A DNA stretch of 64,000 nt from Thysanoteuthis rhombus. Lineage: Eukaryota > Mollusca > Cephalopoda > Oegopsida > Thysanoteuthidae. Shown piece by piece: positions 21,400-32,764 of the stretch; within the stretch, counting starts at the first letter, position 1, and each line of letters starts with the position of its first letter. A program made the translations under genes and the position numbers. Where the stretch lies: contig OY735206.1 of NCBI GenBank assembly GCA_963457665.1, forward strand, positions 20,767,008 to 20,831,007. Direction: 5' to 3'. The notes beneath the pieces are model-generated. The model ran no database searches, was not told the origin of the DNA, and saw only the letters and a program-made list of their open reading frames with translations.

Positions 21400-22110
21400 G
21401 AAGAGCACCTTAAAGGCAGAGGTAGACCAACAAGGGATACACCAGTGGTTGAGGAGCCACGGACCGGTAGCAGAGGTCCTGGTCATCGCTGCACAAGACC
21501 AAAGCCTCCAAAATAGATCTCATTACCATCGCATAATCAAAAATGGAAGAGACCTACGACGCAGAATCTATGGAAAATACGCCAAAACAGTCGACCACGT
21601 CGTCTCAGGCTGTCCGGAACAGGTAAAGACCGAGTACATCCACGTACAGAACAAGGCGGTGGCAGTCCTGTATTGGAAATACAGGAAACATAGCACCAAA
21701 ACATCCGAACAATTTATATAAGTACCAACCGAACACTGTCATTGAAAACAGCGATGTCACCGTCCCCTGGGACTTCACACGGACATGAAAGCAAACAATC
21801 CTGAAATCATTATCAAGGACAACAAAGAAAGGAGGTGTATTCTAATCTACTGAGTAATGCCATCTAAGATAAACACCACTGTTAAACTTACAGAGAAGCT
21901 GTCCAAATAGAAGGACCTGGAGATTGAAACCAACAAGATGTGGAGTGTGAGGACCAACATATAACCATTGGTCATTGGAGCTCTAAGACTCGTGACGTAG
22001 AAAACGGAAAGGTTTACCAATCGCATCCTAAGTAATACCAACATCTACTCTGTCCAAAAGATCGCTTTACTCGGAACAGCCCACATACTACTACGTAAAG
22101 CCTCTTTTTC
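21400..22110 (+). mobile_element. Restriction-like-endonuclease LINE (R2/R4/NeSL-like), 3' end, inactive
   Basis: Residues in the open frame at 21449-21721 read AEVLVIAAQDQSLQNR, then YGKYAKTVDHVVSGCPEQ, EYIHVQNKAVAVLYWKY. This is the ..AAQDQAL.T, C..C....TVDH..SGC, KEY..RH......HW region of LINEs that carry a C-terminal restriction-like endonuclease. The first cysteines of the CCHC knuckle are changed. Further on, the same strand codes NPEIIIKDNKERRCILI, then MPSKINTTVKLTEKLSK, KDLEIETNKMWSVRT and YSVQKIALLGTAHIL. This is the PD-(D/E)xK-type endonuclease part and the usual C-terminus, broken by several stops. The 5' part is missing. The clade within this group is not settled by eye. Confidence 0.82.
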
Positions 22111-22229
22111 TACGTTTTGCACCCCCCTGACGTCTGCCACTTGGGAGGGGGGGGCATTTTCTTAAAAGACTAATTAAACTTACCATCACAGTAAATGATT
22201 GAACAATGGTAGCGCCGAAACTTGAAGTC

Positions 22230-22584
22230 ATTGAGCTGGAACATAGAATGTTACCATGGGACAGATCCACAAGCTGAGAAGCATGCAACACGTACATGAG
22301 AGAATCATGGAGATATCACAAGACAGCACAGTATATCAGGAAGAAAACGGGAGTCCGAGACATCATAGAATATATTTGAAAACTTAAATGGCGATGGGCA
22401 GGCCATGTTGAAAGAATGGCAGACAACCTAAAGACATCATGATTCACAACTACAGAGATCACATGCGAAACTGAGTCCGACAGAATGGAGAGGTGAACTA
22501 GACAATTTCAGAAAATACTGGCTCTGCGACATCCATTATAGAGAATTGTGGCAGATCCTGGAGAAGGTCTACTTCCAACAATAG

Positions 22585-22585
<1 letters not shown>
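22230..22585 (+). mobile_element. RTE-type LINE 3' fragment with GAT tail
   Basis: The plus strand shows the 3' part of RTE: MREIMEISQDSTVYQEENGS-type frames covering ERI......DSTVYIR..TGVRD, then WRWAGHVERMADN, RDHMRN.VRQNGE.N.TISE, and LWQILEKVYFQQ before a stop at 22582. The (GAT)n tail begins right after the stop. It lies directly downstream of the RLE-LINE 3' end in the same orientation. Confidence 0.88.
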
Positions 22586-22670
<85 letters not shown>

Positions 22671-22672
22671 TG
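22583..22672. repeat. Palindromic microsatellite (GAT)n-(ATC)n
   Basis: About 17 GAT/ATG units run straight into about 15 ATC units with the switch at GATGATCATC (about 22633). The 90 bp can therefore fold on itself into a near-perfect hairpin. The left half is the RTE tail. The right half looks like the tail of an RTE in the opposite orientation whose body is absent. The poly-D/poly-H frame over it is an artefact. Confidence 0.95.
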
Positions 22673-22679
22673 AAAAAAT

Positions 22680-23060
22680 TCAATTCGAGAATAAATATGA
22701 TCAGAATAAATTCTATTTATGACATCATTGGCATCTACCATTAGGAAACATCTAAAATAGAGTAAAAACAAAGAAATATCTAGATTCTTTAGAATCTCGA
22801 TTTTATCAATAAACCTGTCAAAATGAGACCCAAAAAGATCAATAAAACTTTTTTTTCTCAAGAACAAAAATAAGAATTCTAAGAATGTGTCTAGTGGAGA
22901 ATCGATGCAAATTTTCAAGTCAGTCGACAAAACGGTGCAGCCAGGCGCATTACAACAAAACATACAAGCAACACATAAACAAACACACTAACGATGGAAC
23001 TCTTCACCATCTTTGATGGTTACAGTTGTTCATTTAAACACTATCTGATTTTCATCCATC
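22680..23060 (+). repeat. Family J repeat
   Basis: Shares, in order, with 51130-51510: AATAAATATG.TCAGAATAA, ..TCAATA.A.CCT, AACATCT.., CAATTTTCAAGTCA.T, GACAAAACG, AAACACA, TCTTTGATGG.TA.GGTTGTT. The match is patchy, at a level suggesting old copies. Confidence 0.6.
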
Positions 23061-23565
23061 TACCTAGTTTATTAATTTTGGGGTTGTAATTTACTCTGCT
23101 CGTTAGGCTGCATGTTTAGTCATCTTTTTTTCTTGTGCTATTGTCTATTGTTATAACCAACTCACTAAAAAGCGGCACAAATTATTGTTATATACTCCCT
23201 CAATCAGCTATGACTAAAATAGAAATAGCTAGTCGAATGCGATACAGGCAGTTTCTTCGTCTCTCGCAATTAAAACTCCCGTCACTGCAAAATATGTACA
23301 TGCATAAAAATATATTTTTTTTAAAAACTGGTTTGTAAGAATCTAAATGGTTAACTTTGCAATTTTTCCGACTCTGGAAATCGTTTTCAAATTCGAAAAA
23401 TGAAAAAAAAAACCACCTCAAATGGCAACACTGAACTTAGAAACACGAAAATAATTTTTTATATATCCAAATATTGTCAACACTGGACTTGGAAGAAACA
23501 AAACAAAAAGCATCTAAATTAGCAAACCAGCCCTATATATTTATTTGTTTATATTCTATGCCACG
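23061..23565. other. Unassigned DNA
   Basis: Short frames on both strands (23135-23338, 23200-23421) without motifs. No repeat partner was seen. Confidence 0.35.
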
Positions 23566-23569
23566 ATTT

Positions 23570-23800
23570 CGTTTAGTGCACAGGCTGATCAACAGATGGT
23601 AGAATAGTTTAGTTCAATATCATTAAATATCAATCATTCACGTAGGCTTCATGTCCGGATCCAATGTTGTTTTTTGAATTATTAAATTAACTTCTTTCAG
23701 TTTTATTTTCGTTATGCAATTCTTTGAAGCGTCATGGGTTGAATTTCATCCTACTTCTGAAGAGTAAATTCGTTGTGAGTCATTTTTTGATAACTCATTT
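23570..23800 (+). repeat. Family I repeat
   Basis: Match to 20720-20955. It begins TTTCGTTTAGTGCACAGGCT, has GATCAACAGATGG, TTCAATATCATTAAATAT, CCAATGTTGTTTTTTGAA, GCAATTCTTTGAAGCGTCA and GAATTTCATCCTACTTCTGA. A partial repeat of its start (ACTCAAGCTGATCAGCAGAT) recurs at about 23865. Confidence 0.78.
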
Positions 23801-24840
23801 TTTTTTATCTTCTTATATCTAGGTACACAGAGGTTCAGATTCTGCCCAACCATTTTGTTTATTACTCAAGCTGATCAGCAGATGACGGAGTAGTTCAGAG
23901 TTGAAGAACTAGAAATGGGCGTCAAAAAGTTAACTCGGAGACGTGGGCGATGGTGCTCCTCGTAAATTCCTTTCTGTAGTCGCTCTCAACAACTCCTGTT
24001 TTTTTACGACTCCCGGTACACTTAGGAGCCTAATTGCCGCCCCACAACCCCGGCTTATTAATTTGGGGGGAATTTTCCCAACTCCTCCCTCGTTTGTATT
24101 AGACCATCTCCCGTTAATTGATATCTAAGAGTCTACCTCCACATTCCCTTCTCTAATAGTTGGTGGGTGGCAACAATGGAACAGTCAAAATTATCCCTAC
24201 GAAAAAAAAAAACTATGATAAAAAAAAATGCAATGGAGAGAACTTGGCTAAACTAATAATTTAATTTTTCTTCGAAAATAGAACAGTTTTTCAATTCTGT
24301 CAATACTGTACGTTTTTATGTTCCATGTGCTTTAACCAACCCCACGATGAATCATTCTCTGAAGACTTTGTTTTGTTCAGATTCTACTAAATTGAGTCGG
24401 TGTTCATACACGTATCACCCGACCCTCGCTTATTAAATTGTGACTGATTTTCCATCCCCCCTGCTTATTCTGACCCCCAGCAATCAAACGCCTAAGAGTA
24501 TTCTTTCTGCCATCCAACTGCTCCAAGTAGGTTACTCGCTACTTTGCCTTCTATGTACCCGTTGAACGTTAAATTTCCCGAGCCCTCCATCCACATTATG
24601 CCTCCGAAAGATTTCCCATATCAAATTTGATTAGAGTCTTATAAAACTGATCCCACTTTGGCCTCGTTCATTACACTTGGTTGACTAAGATTTGAAATGC
24701 CACTCAAAGTCTACATCAGATCAAGCCACTATGGTTCATATTGTAACGGATAATGTTCACGAATCAAGACACGCTGAGGTTGATAAGCGTAACGATAAAA
24801 TGCGGCAAAGGATACGGTGATTAGTGTAATTGCAATGACA
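23801..24840. repeat. Unassigned DNA with a diverged ~370-bp duplication
   Basis: Two stretches, 24045-24135 and 24420-24500, share CC..GCTTATTAA.TT, a C-rich middle, and CTAAGAGT.T in the same order. This looks like an old duplication. The remainder has no recognised feature. Confidence 0.4.
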
Positions 24841-24844
24841 GGTC

Positions 24845-25250
24845 TGGTTAGTCGCTCAATACAAACTGTCACATGACCAACATCTTTTGGCAGTATGCTG
24901 TGTTTGGGGTGATCAATTGAAAACTGGAAAAAAAGGCGTGATCACACTTTGGTGTGGTGATCACTAAAAAATCTGATTAAAAAAAGCAATCGCGAAATCT
25001 ATCGAACACAAATAAAGGGACAATTTAGCATGAACTTACAGCATAAACTTGACCACTGGAAAAAAAACTATTTTGGTCTGGAATTTTAAAAGATAAAAGA
25101 AAAATTTTCTTCTAAACATAATGAGTGGATACTAAAAAAATGTCGGTCCTCTAGTTCTATTGGTGCGGCCTGTACGCGCTATACACGTATAGATAGTGAG
25201 CCAGCCAGACCAACTTAAAAACTGAACAAACCTTGGTTGATGATGTCAAT
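24845..25250 (-). repeat. Family A repeat, near full length
   Basis: Inverse orientation: GGTCTGGTTAGTCGCTCAAT, ACTGTCACATGACCAACATC, GGCAGTATGCTGTGTTTGGG and GTGATCACTAAAAA. Then it passes TGAGTGGATACTAAAAAAA, GCGGCCTGTACGCG and CCAGCCAGACCAACTTAAAA. Confidence 0.88.
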
Positions 25251-26150
25251 GCTGGTGTTGACACTTTTGGTTGATGGTCTCTAATTAGCTGAAAACGCGT
25301 CCTAAGGATGGAATTTTTACTTAGATGTCTACTTTATACGGTTAAAAACACATAATAAAAAACATAATCGTACAGTTTATGCATGGTGGTGTAACAACAC
25401 CTGACCACAATTTATTGTAAATGTATCTGATATTATAAGCCTTTGTGAAGGTAAGGTTCTGGTTCTTGCGTGTGCAATGTAAAGTGTGAAAGAGTCTTGT
25501 TTAATGGGTGTAGTGGGTTTAATGGATTAGAGAACTGTTTTACTTTTTTTACTTCACCATCCTAAAATTTTGTATAGTTGACAAGGCAGCTGGCGAGTAG
25601 CAAAGTTGTGATACGCACGAAGTAAAGGTCCTGTTGAGCAATATACTCATCGTAGATAGGACCTCTAATGAAAAAACACTGTGAAAATTTTTGGAATTTT
25701 CAAAATTTTAATAGCTAAGTTGCTGCGATGAAGGCACGGTTTATTTTTGATGTTCGAAGCATTGCTCATTAAAGACCTTGTTCCAAGAAGCTGAAACCAC
25801 GTATGTAAGTTATTTTCGAATTGATCAAATAATTATTTAACTAATTATCTGTCAAGCCTATTATATGTTTTGATTAATGCAGTCAACTTTCTACATGATT
25901 GTACACTACAGAAGATTGTTTCATTGAGCGAACCAGACGTGTAAATTTGAAAAAAATTATGATAAGAATCTGTGTGGATTCGAACGCAAATCAATGGCGT
26001 CAAAATTGCTGATGCTTGTAGAGATAAAATTGAGAATCTTTAGAAACAAATACGAATATATATAAATATATAATTTATATGAATATAAAATAGGTTAAGT
26101 CAAGATAATGATGTAAAGAACAAAGTTTGTTTGGGGTTTTTTTCAAGTCA
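25251..26150. other. Unassigned DNA
   Basis: A minus-strand B-box-like GCGTTCGAATCC (25979-25990) with a weak tRNA-like upstream half could be a SINE relic, but no A box is convincing. Nothing else was recognised. Confidence 0.3.
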
Positions 26151-26154
26151 ATGT

Positions 26155-26290
26155 GATTAGCTGAAAATAAAACTGATGATTCTGATTGGCTGAAAATGAA
26201 ACTGATCATTGTGATAGGCTGAAAATAAAACTGATGATTCTGATTGGCTGAAAATAAAACTGACAATGGTGATTGGCTGAAAATAAAAGA
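26155..26290 (+). repeat. Minisatellite, 29-bp unit, about 4.7 copies
   Basis: Units start at 26155, 26184, 26213, 26242 and 26271, exactly 29 bp apart. Each is GATTGGCTGAAAATAAAACT plus nine more variable bases. Units differ by 1-5 bases. The minus-strand frame over it is periodic for that reason. Confidence 0.96.
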
Positions 26291-27520
26291 AAACGAAAAC
26301 CGTAACAGCTAAGATGGGGATTAGAATACAAAGAAGGTAACGTAGAATTCAAAGAATAAGAAATGATCAAGACAATATAAAGTTGAAGATAAAAACATAG
26401 ATGGCGTTGCTTGAGATGGCGGCGAGAATAATAATCGCTGATTAAATCTTTTCTGAGGAGACGAAAACTTCTTTGAAAAGAAAGCATCAGGAATTATGTT
26501 CTTTCAAATCCTCTTAACTTTTGCGTATTTCGAAGGAACGTCGTATAATGGGAAGCGAGCAGCGTTTTATAGGCACTCACCAGAAATTTCCTGCTCGCTC
26601 TCAGATTAAAACAACAGCAACAAATACTTCAATGATGATGATAAACAAAGAGAAAAAAAAAGCGTGGGAAAAACAAGCAAAAAGTATATGGTTTAAGAAA
26701 CAGACAATAGATAATGATTTTTGCTGGTTGTTGTTGTCTTGAAGGAGAACACAATAATATCCGTACTTCATATAAATGAATCACCGTAGCCTACCAGAAT
26801 TAATTACATACCAAAAATATCTCAAAAATTACTTTTTAAAATAGATATTTTATGTAATATTATCTAAAAAAAAAAGGTACTTTTTGAGGAAAATAAAGTT
26901 TTAGAAGAAACGCTTTTTGATGGTGCCTGTTGTACTGATTTTCAAGTTTGTAGCCCCTAAAATGTGACCTGGGGCGCCTAAAGACATACATTCGTAAACG
27001 AACGAGCAATGAGAGACGAATCTGCAGCTCAAACGGGTTGTTGGTCGGGCAGGAAATCTGTTGGGCTACGTTGATTCGATTGCCTCTTTAGCGATTATTC
27101 GTTATAGTACTCTTTTCCAATTTTTTTTCCTGAATAAATTTAGCGATGTAAGATTTTTGAAATGAATAATAGTGTAACAGCATTAAAGACTGTCTCCAAA
27201 ATAACTGAATACTTTAGGCTTCGTTAAAGTGTCATGCGTATGAAAATAAACGCTAAGACAATAACTTATCACGTAACGATATACATCGACACCTAGTGAT
27301 ATTTCACCAGCGCCGGTAGGTGGCTACCACATGAGATACATAGCATTAATCAATTCCATCTTGCTGAGGCTCAACAACGACATGATCTTTTTAAATAATA
27401 AAAATAACCCTGACTGTGAACGCAGCAGAAAAATCAGAGAGATGTGTTCTTGGCATGCTGTTTATTTGCTATGATTTAATGAGATTGCATAGCGGTGTTC
27501 CATTTACCGCTGCATTTTTA
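26291..27520. other. Unassigned DNA, 1.2 kb
   Basis: Short frames at 26206-26487 (minus) and 26521-26742 (plus) without motifs. No repeat partner was recognised. Confidence 0.35.
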
Positions 27521-27521
27521 G

Positions 27522-27588
<67 letters not shown>
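27522..27588. repeat. Microsatellite (TA)n
   Basis: About 33 TA units. Confidence 0.97.
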
Positions 27589-27722
27589 GTAGCAGACAAA
27601 AATTAATTAGGAAATAGAATGAGATTTTTTGAAATATGATAATATATATTTCGTAGTATAAATTCATTTATTTATTAGAATGAAATAAGCTCTTCCATAT
27701 TAATAGCATAAATTTCATTAGA

Positions 27723-27990
27723 TATGTAAGACTTGTCTATTTAGCTCAGTCGGTAAGAGACAAGACTATCAATCAGTTTTTCGGGACTTGAAATCACAAT
27801 ATGGGGATGTTTATTTTTACTCTCCTAAATTTGGTGAGGACTCTTGCTCTCGATGTTCATACTCTACTTTTTGGCTGAAATTTGACAATATTAATTGGGA
27901 CAGTGATTGTAAAAATAATACAAATAATAAGTCATATATATCAAAAATAATGCACGACTGTTCAGTGAAGATATCATGAAAACAGCCTTG
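27723..27990 (+). mobile_element. tRNA-derived SINE
   Basis: Begins TATGTAAGACTTGTCTATT. It has a textbook A box TAGCTCAGTCGG (27742-27753) and a B-box-like GGACTTGAAATC (27784-27795) at tRNA spacing. The body (TTTACTCTCCTAAATTTGGT, GAGGACTCTTGCTCT) matches the element at 61674-61960. The open frame at 27788-27979 is incidental. The shared body shows a SINE family and rules against a tRNA gene. Confidence 0.8.
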
Positions 27991-28780
27991 AACAATGCAA
28001 CGAGAAATAAAAGAACTACAAACGGAGAAACAGTGAACATCAATGGGGGATAAATAAAAGAACAGAAAATTCACCATGGACAATTTAAAAGGCAGAGAGA
28101 ACCTATTGCAGAGTAACGGAGATGGTTACGCTGAGGACATCTGAAAAGAGAAACAGAATAGGCAGATGACACCTGAAAAGAGAAACAGAATACACTAAAG
28201 ACTCTTAAGAGATAATCATTGCAGCCTAGAAAAATCCACCAGGTAAATTGTGTATCATAAAAGAACAATGTTTGTTTTGATTAGAGAAGTCTCCGATAAT
28301 TTTTTTCGATACCTTTGATTTATTAAATTTGCTGACCAAACAAGAAGTATATTTTAGTTTACCCCTATAAAGTGGAGATCTAGCTGAAAATCCCTTCTGT
28401 AGGGGCGGGTATTCAACTAGTAATAAGGATATGGAAGATTTTTAATAAATTTGAGGAAACTAATGTAAATGGAAAGAAAGTGAAGAGAAAAAAAGATTTT
28501 CAGACGGAATACAAAAGCAAAAAAAATTTTGAAAACTAAATTGAATTAAAAGAAAATTTCAAAAAATCGCCAAGTCCAGTGTTTCCGAGAGCATTCCGAA
28601 TTAGAATAGAATTTCGACAGGCGGTAATTAATAGGCTACAGACGGAAATAGTTTTGATGGTGGAATGAATTAATATCCACAGGGAGATGGACAAGACAAC
28701 CGAGGACGCGGAGGGACGGGTTAGTGATTCTATGAAGGAAAAAGGAAATAGAGACGTCCATTTTATCTCTCTTTTTCTCT
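27991..28780. other. Unassigned DNA with a short tandem duplication
   Basis: CTGAAAAGAGAAACAGAATA occurs twice, at 28140 and 28173, 33 bp apart. Otherwise A-rich DNA without a recognised feature. Confidence 0.4.
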
Positions 28781-28917
28781 CTCCTTCTGCCTTTTTTTTT
28801 AATTCTTTCTCTTTCTCTTACATTCGGTTTAGCGATTGAGCTCTTATAAAGGAAACAAGAAATTGAGCAGACAGCGAGATTATCGCTCCCTCTTTCATTC
28901 CTAGATTCATCGTTCTC

Positions 28918-28949
<32 letters not shown>

Positions 28950-28951
28950 AT

Positions 28952-28985
<34 letters not shown>

Positions 28986-29659
28986 CTATCTCTCCCTTGA
29001 TTTGTTCTCCTTTTGTCATTCTTTTTCCCCTGTCTTTCTTTCTTCCCCTCTCTATCGCTCCCTTTCTTTGTCTTTTCTCCACAGATCCTTTTTCTTCCAC
29101 TCTCTTTTTCTTTGCCCCTTTTCTTTCTCCCTGTCTCTTATACCCTTTCTCTCACTAAGTCTCTTTCTCGTGACTATTTTCATTTCAACTCTCTCTGTCT
29201 TTCAATTTATATTTCTTTTCTTCACTCCCCATGGTTTCCAGTGTCTTTTCCTTCTCTCTTTCTCTCTCTCTCACTCTCTCTCTCTCTCTCTCTCACTCTC
29301 TCTACTTCTTCCTACCCTCGCTTTGTTTCTCTAGCTTACACTTTTTCCCTCCTCCCTATATATTGATTTCTTTCGTTTTCTCAATCCCTTATTTGCTCTC
29401 CACCTCTCTCTCTTCTTTCGCCTCCCTTTTATTTACCTACATCTCTCCCTTTTTCTCAGCTTTCTTCCCCTCTTTCCCCTCTCTCTCTCTCTTTTCCCCT
29501 CTTTCTTTGTTCTTCTTTCGAGAGCTCTCTTTCGTTTTTTCCCAATCCCTTATTGACTCCCCTCCTTTTCCCTACTCTCTCTCGCTCTCTCTCTCTTATT
29601 TGCTCTCATCTTTCCCTTTGCCTTCCCCACGCTTCCCCTCTCTTCCTCTTTATTTTCCT

Positions 29660-29691
<32 letters not shown>

Positions 29692-29769
29692 ATTTTCTGT
29701 TCTTCTTTTTTCCCATACAGTTTTCCTTTCTCGCAGTGTTTTTCCAATCAATTTTTCTTTTTCAGATTT

Positions 29770-29845
<76 letters not shown>

Positions 29846-29850
29846 CTGTA
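28781..29850 (+). repeat. Pyrimidine-rich block with (CT)n and (TATC)n arrays
   Basis: More than 1 kb of nearly pure C/T on this strand, with perfect CT arrays at 28925-28950, 29264-29302, 29665-29680 and 29769-29841 and TATC at 28953-28985. Non-simple stretches inside it (about 29700-29768: TTTTCCTTTCTCGCAGTG, TTTTTCCAATCA, then CAGATTTGCTC) match 34628-34680 in the second block. The long poly-S/L frames (117-210 codons) are artefacts of the repeat. Confidence 0.85.
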
Positions 29851-29959
29851 TGTATGTAGGTAAGTGCATTTCTGGGCGTGTGTCCGTCATGTGCAGAAAT
29901 AGACGGACCTCTTGAATCATTAAATGACCTTCTCCCATTTATAACAGGGCGAGCCACAT

Positions 29960-30240
29960 TAACACTTGTTATGAATATGCTTAGCGTGGGATCGCCTACC
30001 TTGGAGCAATGGTTAACAAGCTCATCTCACTGACCAGCTTAGTGTGGCGAATTTGAATCTCACGGGGTTGCCTCTTTTACAGTCGCCTCGTGCTAGACGG
30101 AGCCAAGGTTGCGTAATTAAAACCGATGGTCGATCCGATTTCTAAAAGTCAGACTTTCTGACATCCGATTTTCAAGGTATACTGGCCCTCCCTGTTTGGA
30201 AGACTCGTGCAGCACAATGTTTCCATCCTCAGTTCGATGA
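29960..30240 (+). mobile_element. tRNA-derived SINE
   Basis: A box TGGAGCAATGG (30002-30012) and B-box GCGAATTTGAATC (30047-30059) at tRNA spacing. The body at 30155-30225 (CCGATTTTCAAGG, CTCCCTGTTTGGAAGA, GCAGCACAATGTTTCC) recurs at about 5097-5165 and 46450-46500. These three likely belong to one SINE family. Confidence 0.65.
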
Positions 30241-31690
30241 AACAAATAAAATGTTTCAGTTTGATACGTTAGTAAAAAAAAAAAATAATCTAATCCGTTA
30301 ATCAGCTCCAAATCCTACACTCTACCTGTTGCTATAAAGATTTCTACTTGGTCCTGTTTTGTCTTTTTTATTTTAACACCCTTTCCGGGTTTTATTGGGT
30401 ACGCATGCCAAATCCGTCGGGACAAATCTGACTTTTAGCTTTATATAGAAATAGATGGAAATCAGATCATTATCGTCGGAGCGAATACACAGCTCACATT
30501 TTTTTTTAAGGAAAGGGAAACCATATGTTAATTTTACACCTATGTACAGACTATTTGGTGTCTACGTTAACCATTTTAGGCAGTGCGTGAAAACAAAAGT
30601 TCAAAAAAGAAGTGATTCAACTGTGAATCAACCATTGTAAAACAATATAATAAATGGTTGGATGTTGACAAGTTTGACAAGGCAGTAATTTTTGTTTTTA
30701 TGCTGCTATTGCCTGGAGATGTAAGGAAATTATGAGAGAGGATCATTACTCAAGCTGTAACTCACCCACTCTTTTCTCGGTCAGTGATTGTGGAAAGCCC
30801 CTGATGGAGCATCTTATGAAATTGTTGGCACTTGCATAAAAAAAAAAACAATGATAGCATTGGATTAATGTTTTTCCCAAGAGCCTCTGTTCAGGATAGT
30901 ACCATTTTCCTTGCCACAAATCCACACCTTTTTGCTATAAAACAAAAAAAAAAGCCAGAAAGAATATTTTTAACCCTTTTCATGACATATGATGAAGTGT
31001 TGAGATAAATTCCCTCCACTGGTTTTCAGAAGTATTTGGGGTCACAAAACTCATATTATATCGAAACTTGTGAAATCCATACTCATCAAGAAGTTTCAAG
31101 AATGTCGCTGTATGACAACAATAAGAAGATAAGAAAAAAAAAAGAATCTTAGCAGAAAATATTCAATGGTAAAATGAGTTTGGATAAGTTATTTCAGAGT
31201 GTTTGGCAAATGAAAAATGCAAAAACACTATTATATTGAGGTAACTTGTAAATAAAACTAAGACACCATATAAAATGTATACATGCTTTAAACATACCAT
31301 TTTTCGTACAATGCTGAAAATTGATGAATTTACTTTTAGTTGAAGTCATAAAAACAGTTCTGTCTTAGAATAAGGCATTGAACGAACGTGCATTTTACAC
31401 AGTAGATTCTCGAGTGTCCATTTATATGAAAGCGACATCGACCCTGGGTCTCTTAGAAAAACTGCATTGTGACCTGTCTGATCATAGAGAATTGCGTCGA
31501 TAAGAATAATAGCTTATGAAGATTGAATACAATTTCTAGGGAGTAAAGTAGATCCTTTGCACTGGCTACGGTTTCAGGCCTTCCTGCTTGGGTTTCACTT
31601 TTCATAATTCTGAATTATTTGCAATGTGTGAAATAGAGGCGACAAGCGTCCAAATTTGCATCATTCACTTCAACCTAAGCTAGTCCACCA
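30241..31690. other. Unassigned DNA, 1.4 kb
   Basis: TTAACCCTTTTCATGACAT (30972) has a piggyBac-style start and ACAGTAGATTCTCGAGTG (31401) a pogo-style start, but neither has a recognised partner. Short A-runs at 30840, 30945 and 31130. No gene was recognised. Confidence 0.35.
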
Positions 31691-31745
31691 AAGCTAAGAG
31701 GAAAGATGGATTCATGCCTTTCCAAACAGCATTAGTGCAAAGGGA
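31691..31745 (+). repeat. Family L repeat fragment
   Basis: GAGGAAAGATGGATTCATGC, CTTTCC and TGCAAAG match 51018-51065 and partly 48412-48450. Confidence 0.55.
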
Positions 31746-31811
31746 AGAAAGAGTTTGAACCTGTCTTGATGAGTTCATTCACCGTGCCGTTACCTGCTCT
31801 GCCATCCGGCA

Positions 31812-31910
31812 CCTGCCTCTTCTTCTTCTTCTTCTTCTTCTTCTTCTTCTTCTTCTTCTTCTTCTTCTTCTTCTTCTTCTTCTTCTTCTTCTTCTTCTTC
31901 TTCTTCTTCA
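31812..31910. repeat. Microsatellite (TTC)n
   Basis: About 32 perfect TTC/CTT units. A poly-lysine frame on the minus strand is an artefact. Long pure GAA/TTC runs can form triplex DNA. Confidence 0.97.
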
Positions 31911-32119
31911 AAACTGAATGAAAATAGAATGTCTTCACACAAACTTCAGTAAAACAAAATGTCATGTTAAACAAACACATTTGGGGACAAAGACAACGAT
32001 CAAAATGGAAAACACGCAGCTAAATGAAGTAAACCGTTACATTTAGAACGACGAATCTCCAAGAAAAGAAGAAATCAAGCGATGATTCACTCTAGGTTAA
32101 CAAGCTTTTGGTAGAGCAA

Positions 32120-32605
32120 GCTCAACCTCTAAGAACACAAAAATACCATTAGTTCTAAGATCAATGTATCTTCCTGATAATTATTTGAAACATGGAACCG
32201 AATCAAAAGATTGGCCTTCAGACTGAGAACGTTGCAACGTATATAGGAGAGAACCCTTCTCAACATTACTTTCAGAGATCACGAAACAGGAGTGTATATT
32301 AGAGTTTTTTTAAAAAAGGAGTCCAAGATATCATAGAATCTATCACAAGACTCCAATGGCAATGAGTTTGTCATGTTGGAAGAATGTCGGACAACCACTA
32401 TACATCACGACTTTCTGGAGATCACATGCGAAACTGTGGCAGGTAGAGAATAAGATGACGTAAAAAAACAAGAGAAGTTCAGATAGTATCGGCTACGCAA
32501 CACCCATGATAATGAGATTTAGCAAATTTTGGGGACGACCTATGTCCAACCACGGACGCTAAACGGCTGACAATGATGATGATGATGATGTTGATGATGA
32601 TGAAT
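32120..32605 (+). mobile_element. RTE-type LINE 3' fragment with GAT tail
   Basis: The plus strand shows in broken frames the RTE C-terminal series. It includes GTESKDWPSD-like start, ISRDHETGVYIRVF-like for ..DHKT..IR, SKISNLSQDSNGNE for the LKW block, RMSDNHYTS and RDHMRNC. It then has AN.GTTYVQPRTLNG just before a (GAT)n tail at 32571-32602. Confidence 0.85.
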
Positions 32606-32764
32606 TATGGGATCCTAAATCCTAAAGAAAACAATGACGTGAATATTCAAGAAGGAAATACAATCTGAGCCAATTTCCTATGAGGATAATTTCAAAAGGA
32701 ACACGTCGTATAAAACATGTAATTTAATGACCTTTAAACATAACAGATGTTTCTCTTTAATTAT

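Noticed and set aside
22498-22683. Minus-strand frame with poly-D then poly-H
   Set aside because: It is the translation of the GAT/ATC palindromic microsatellite plus the end of a dead LINE.
27736-27800. Functional tRNA gene
   Set aside because: The A and B boxes are good, but the body downstream matches a second copy at 61.7 kb and the acceptor stem does not pair, so it is a SINE.
31732-31980. Poly-lysine protein on the minus strand
   Set aside because: It is the translation of a pure (TTC)n microsatellite.
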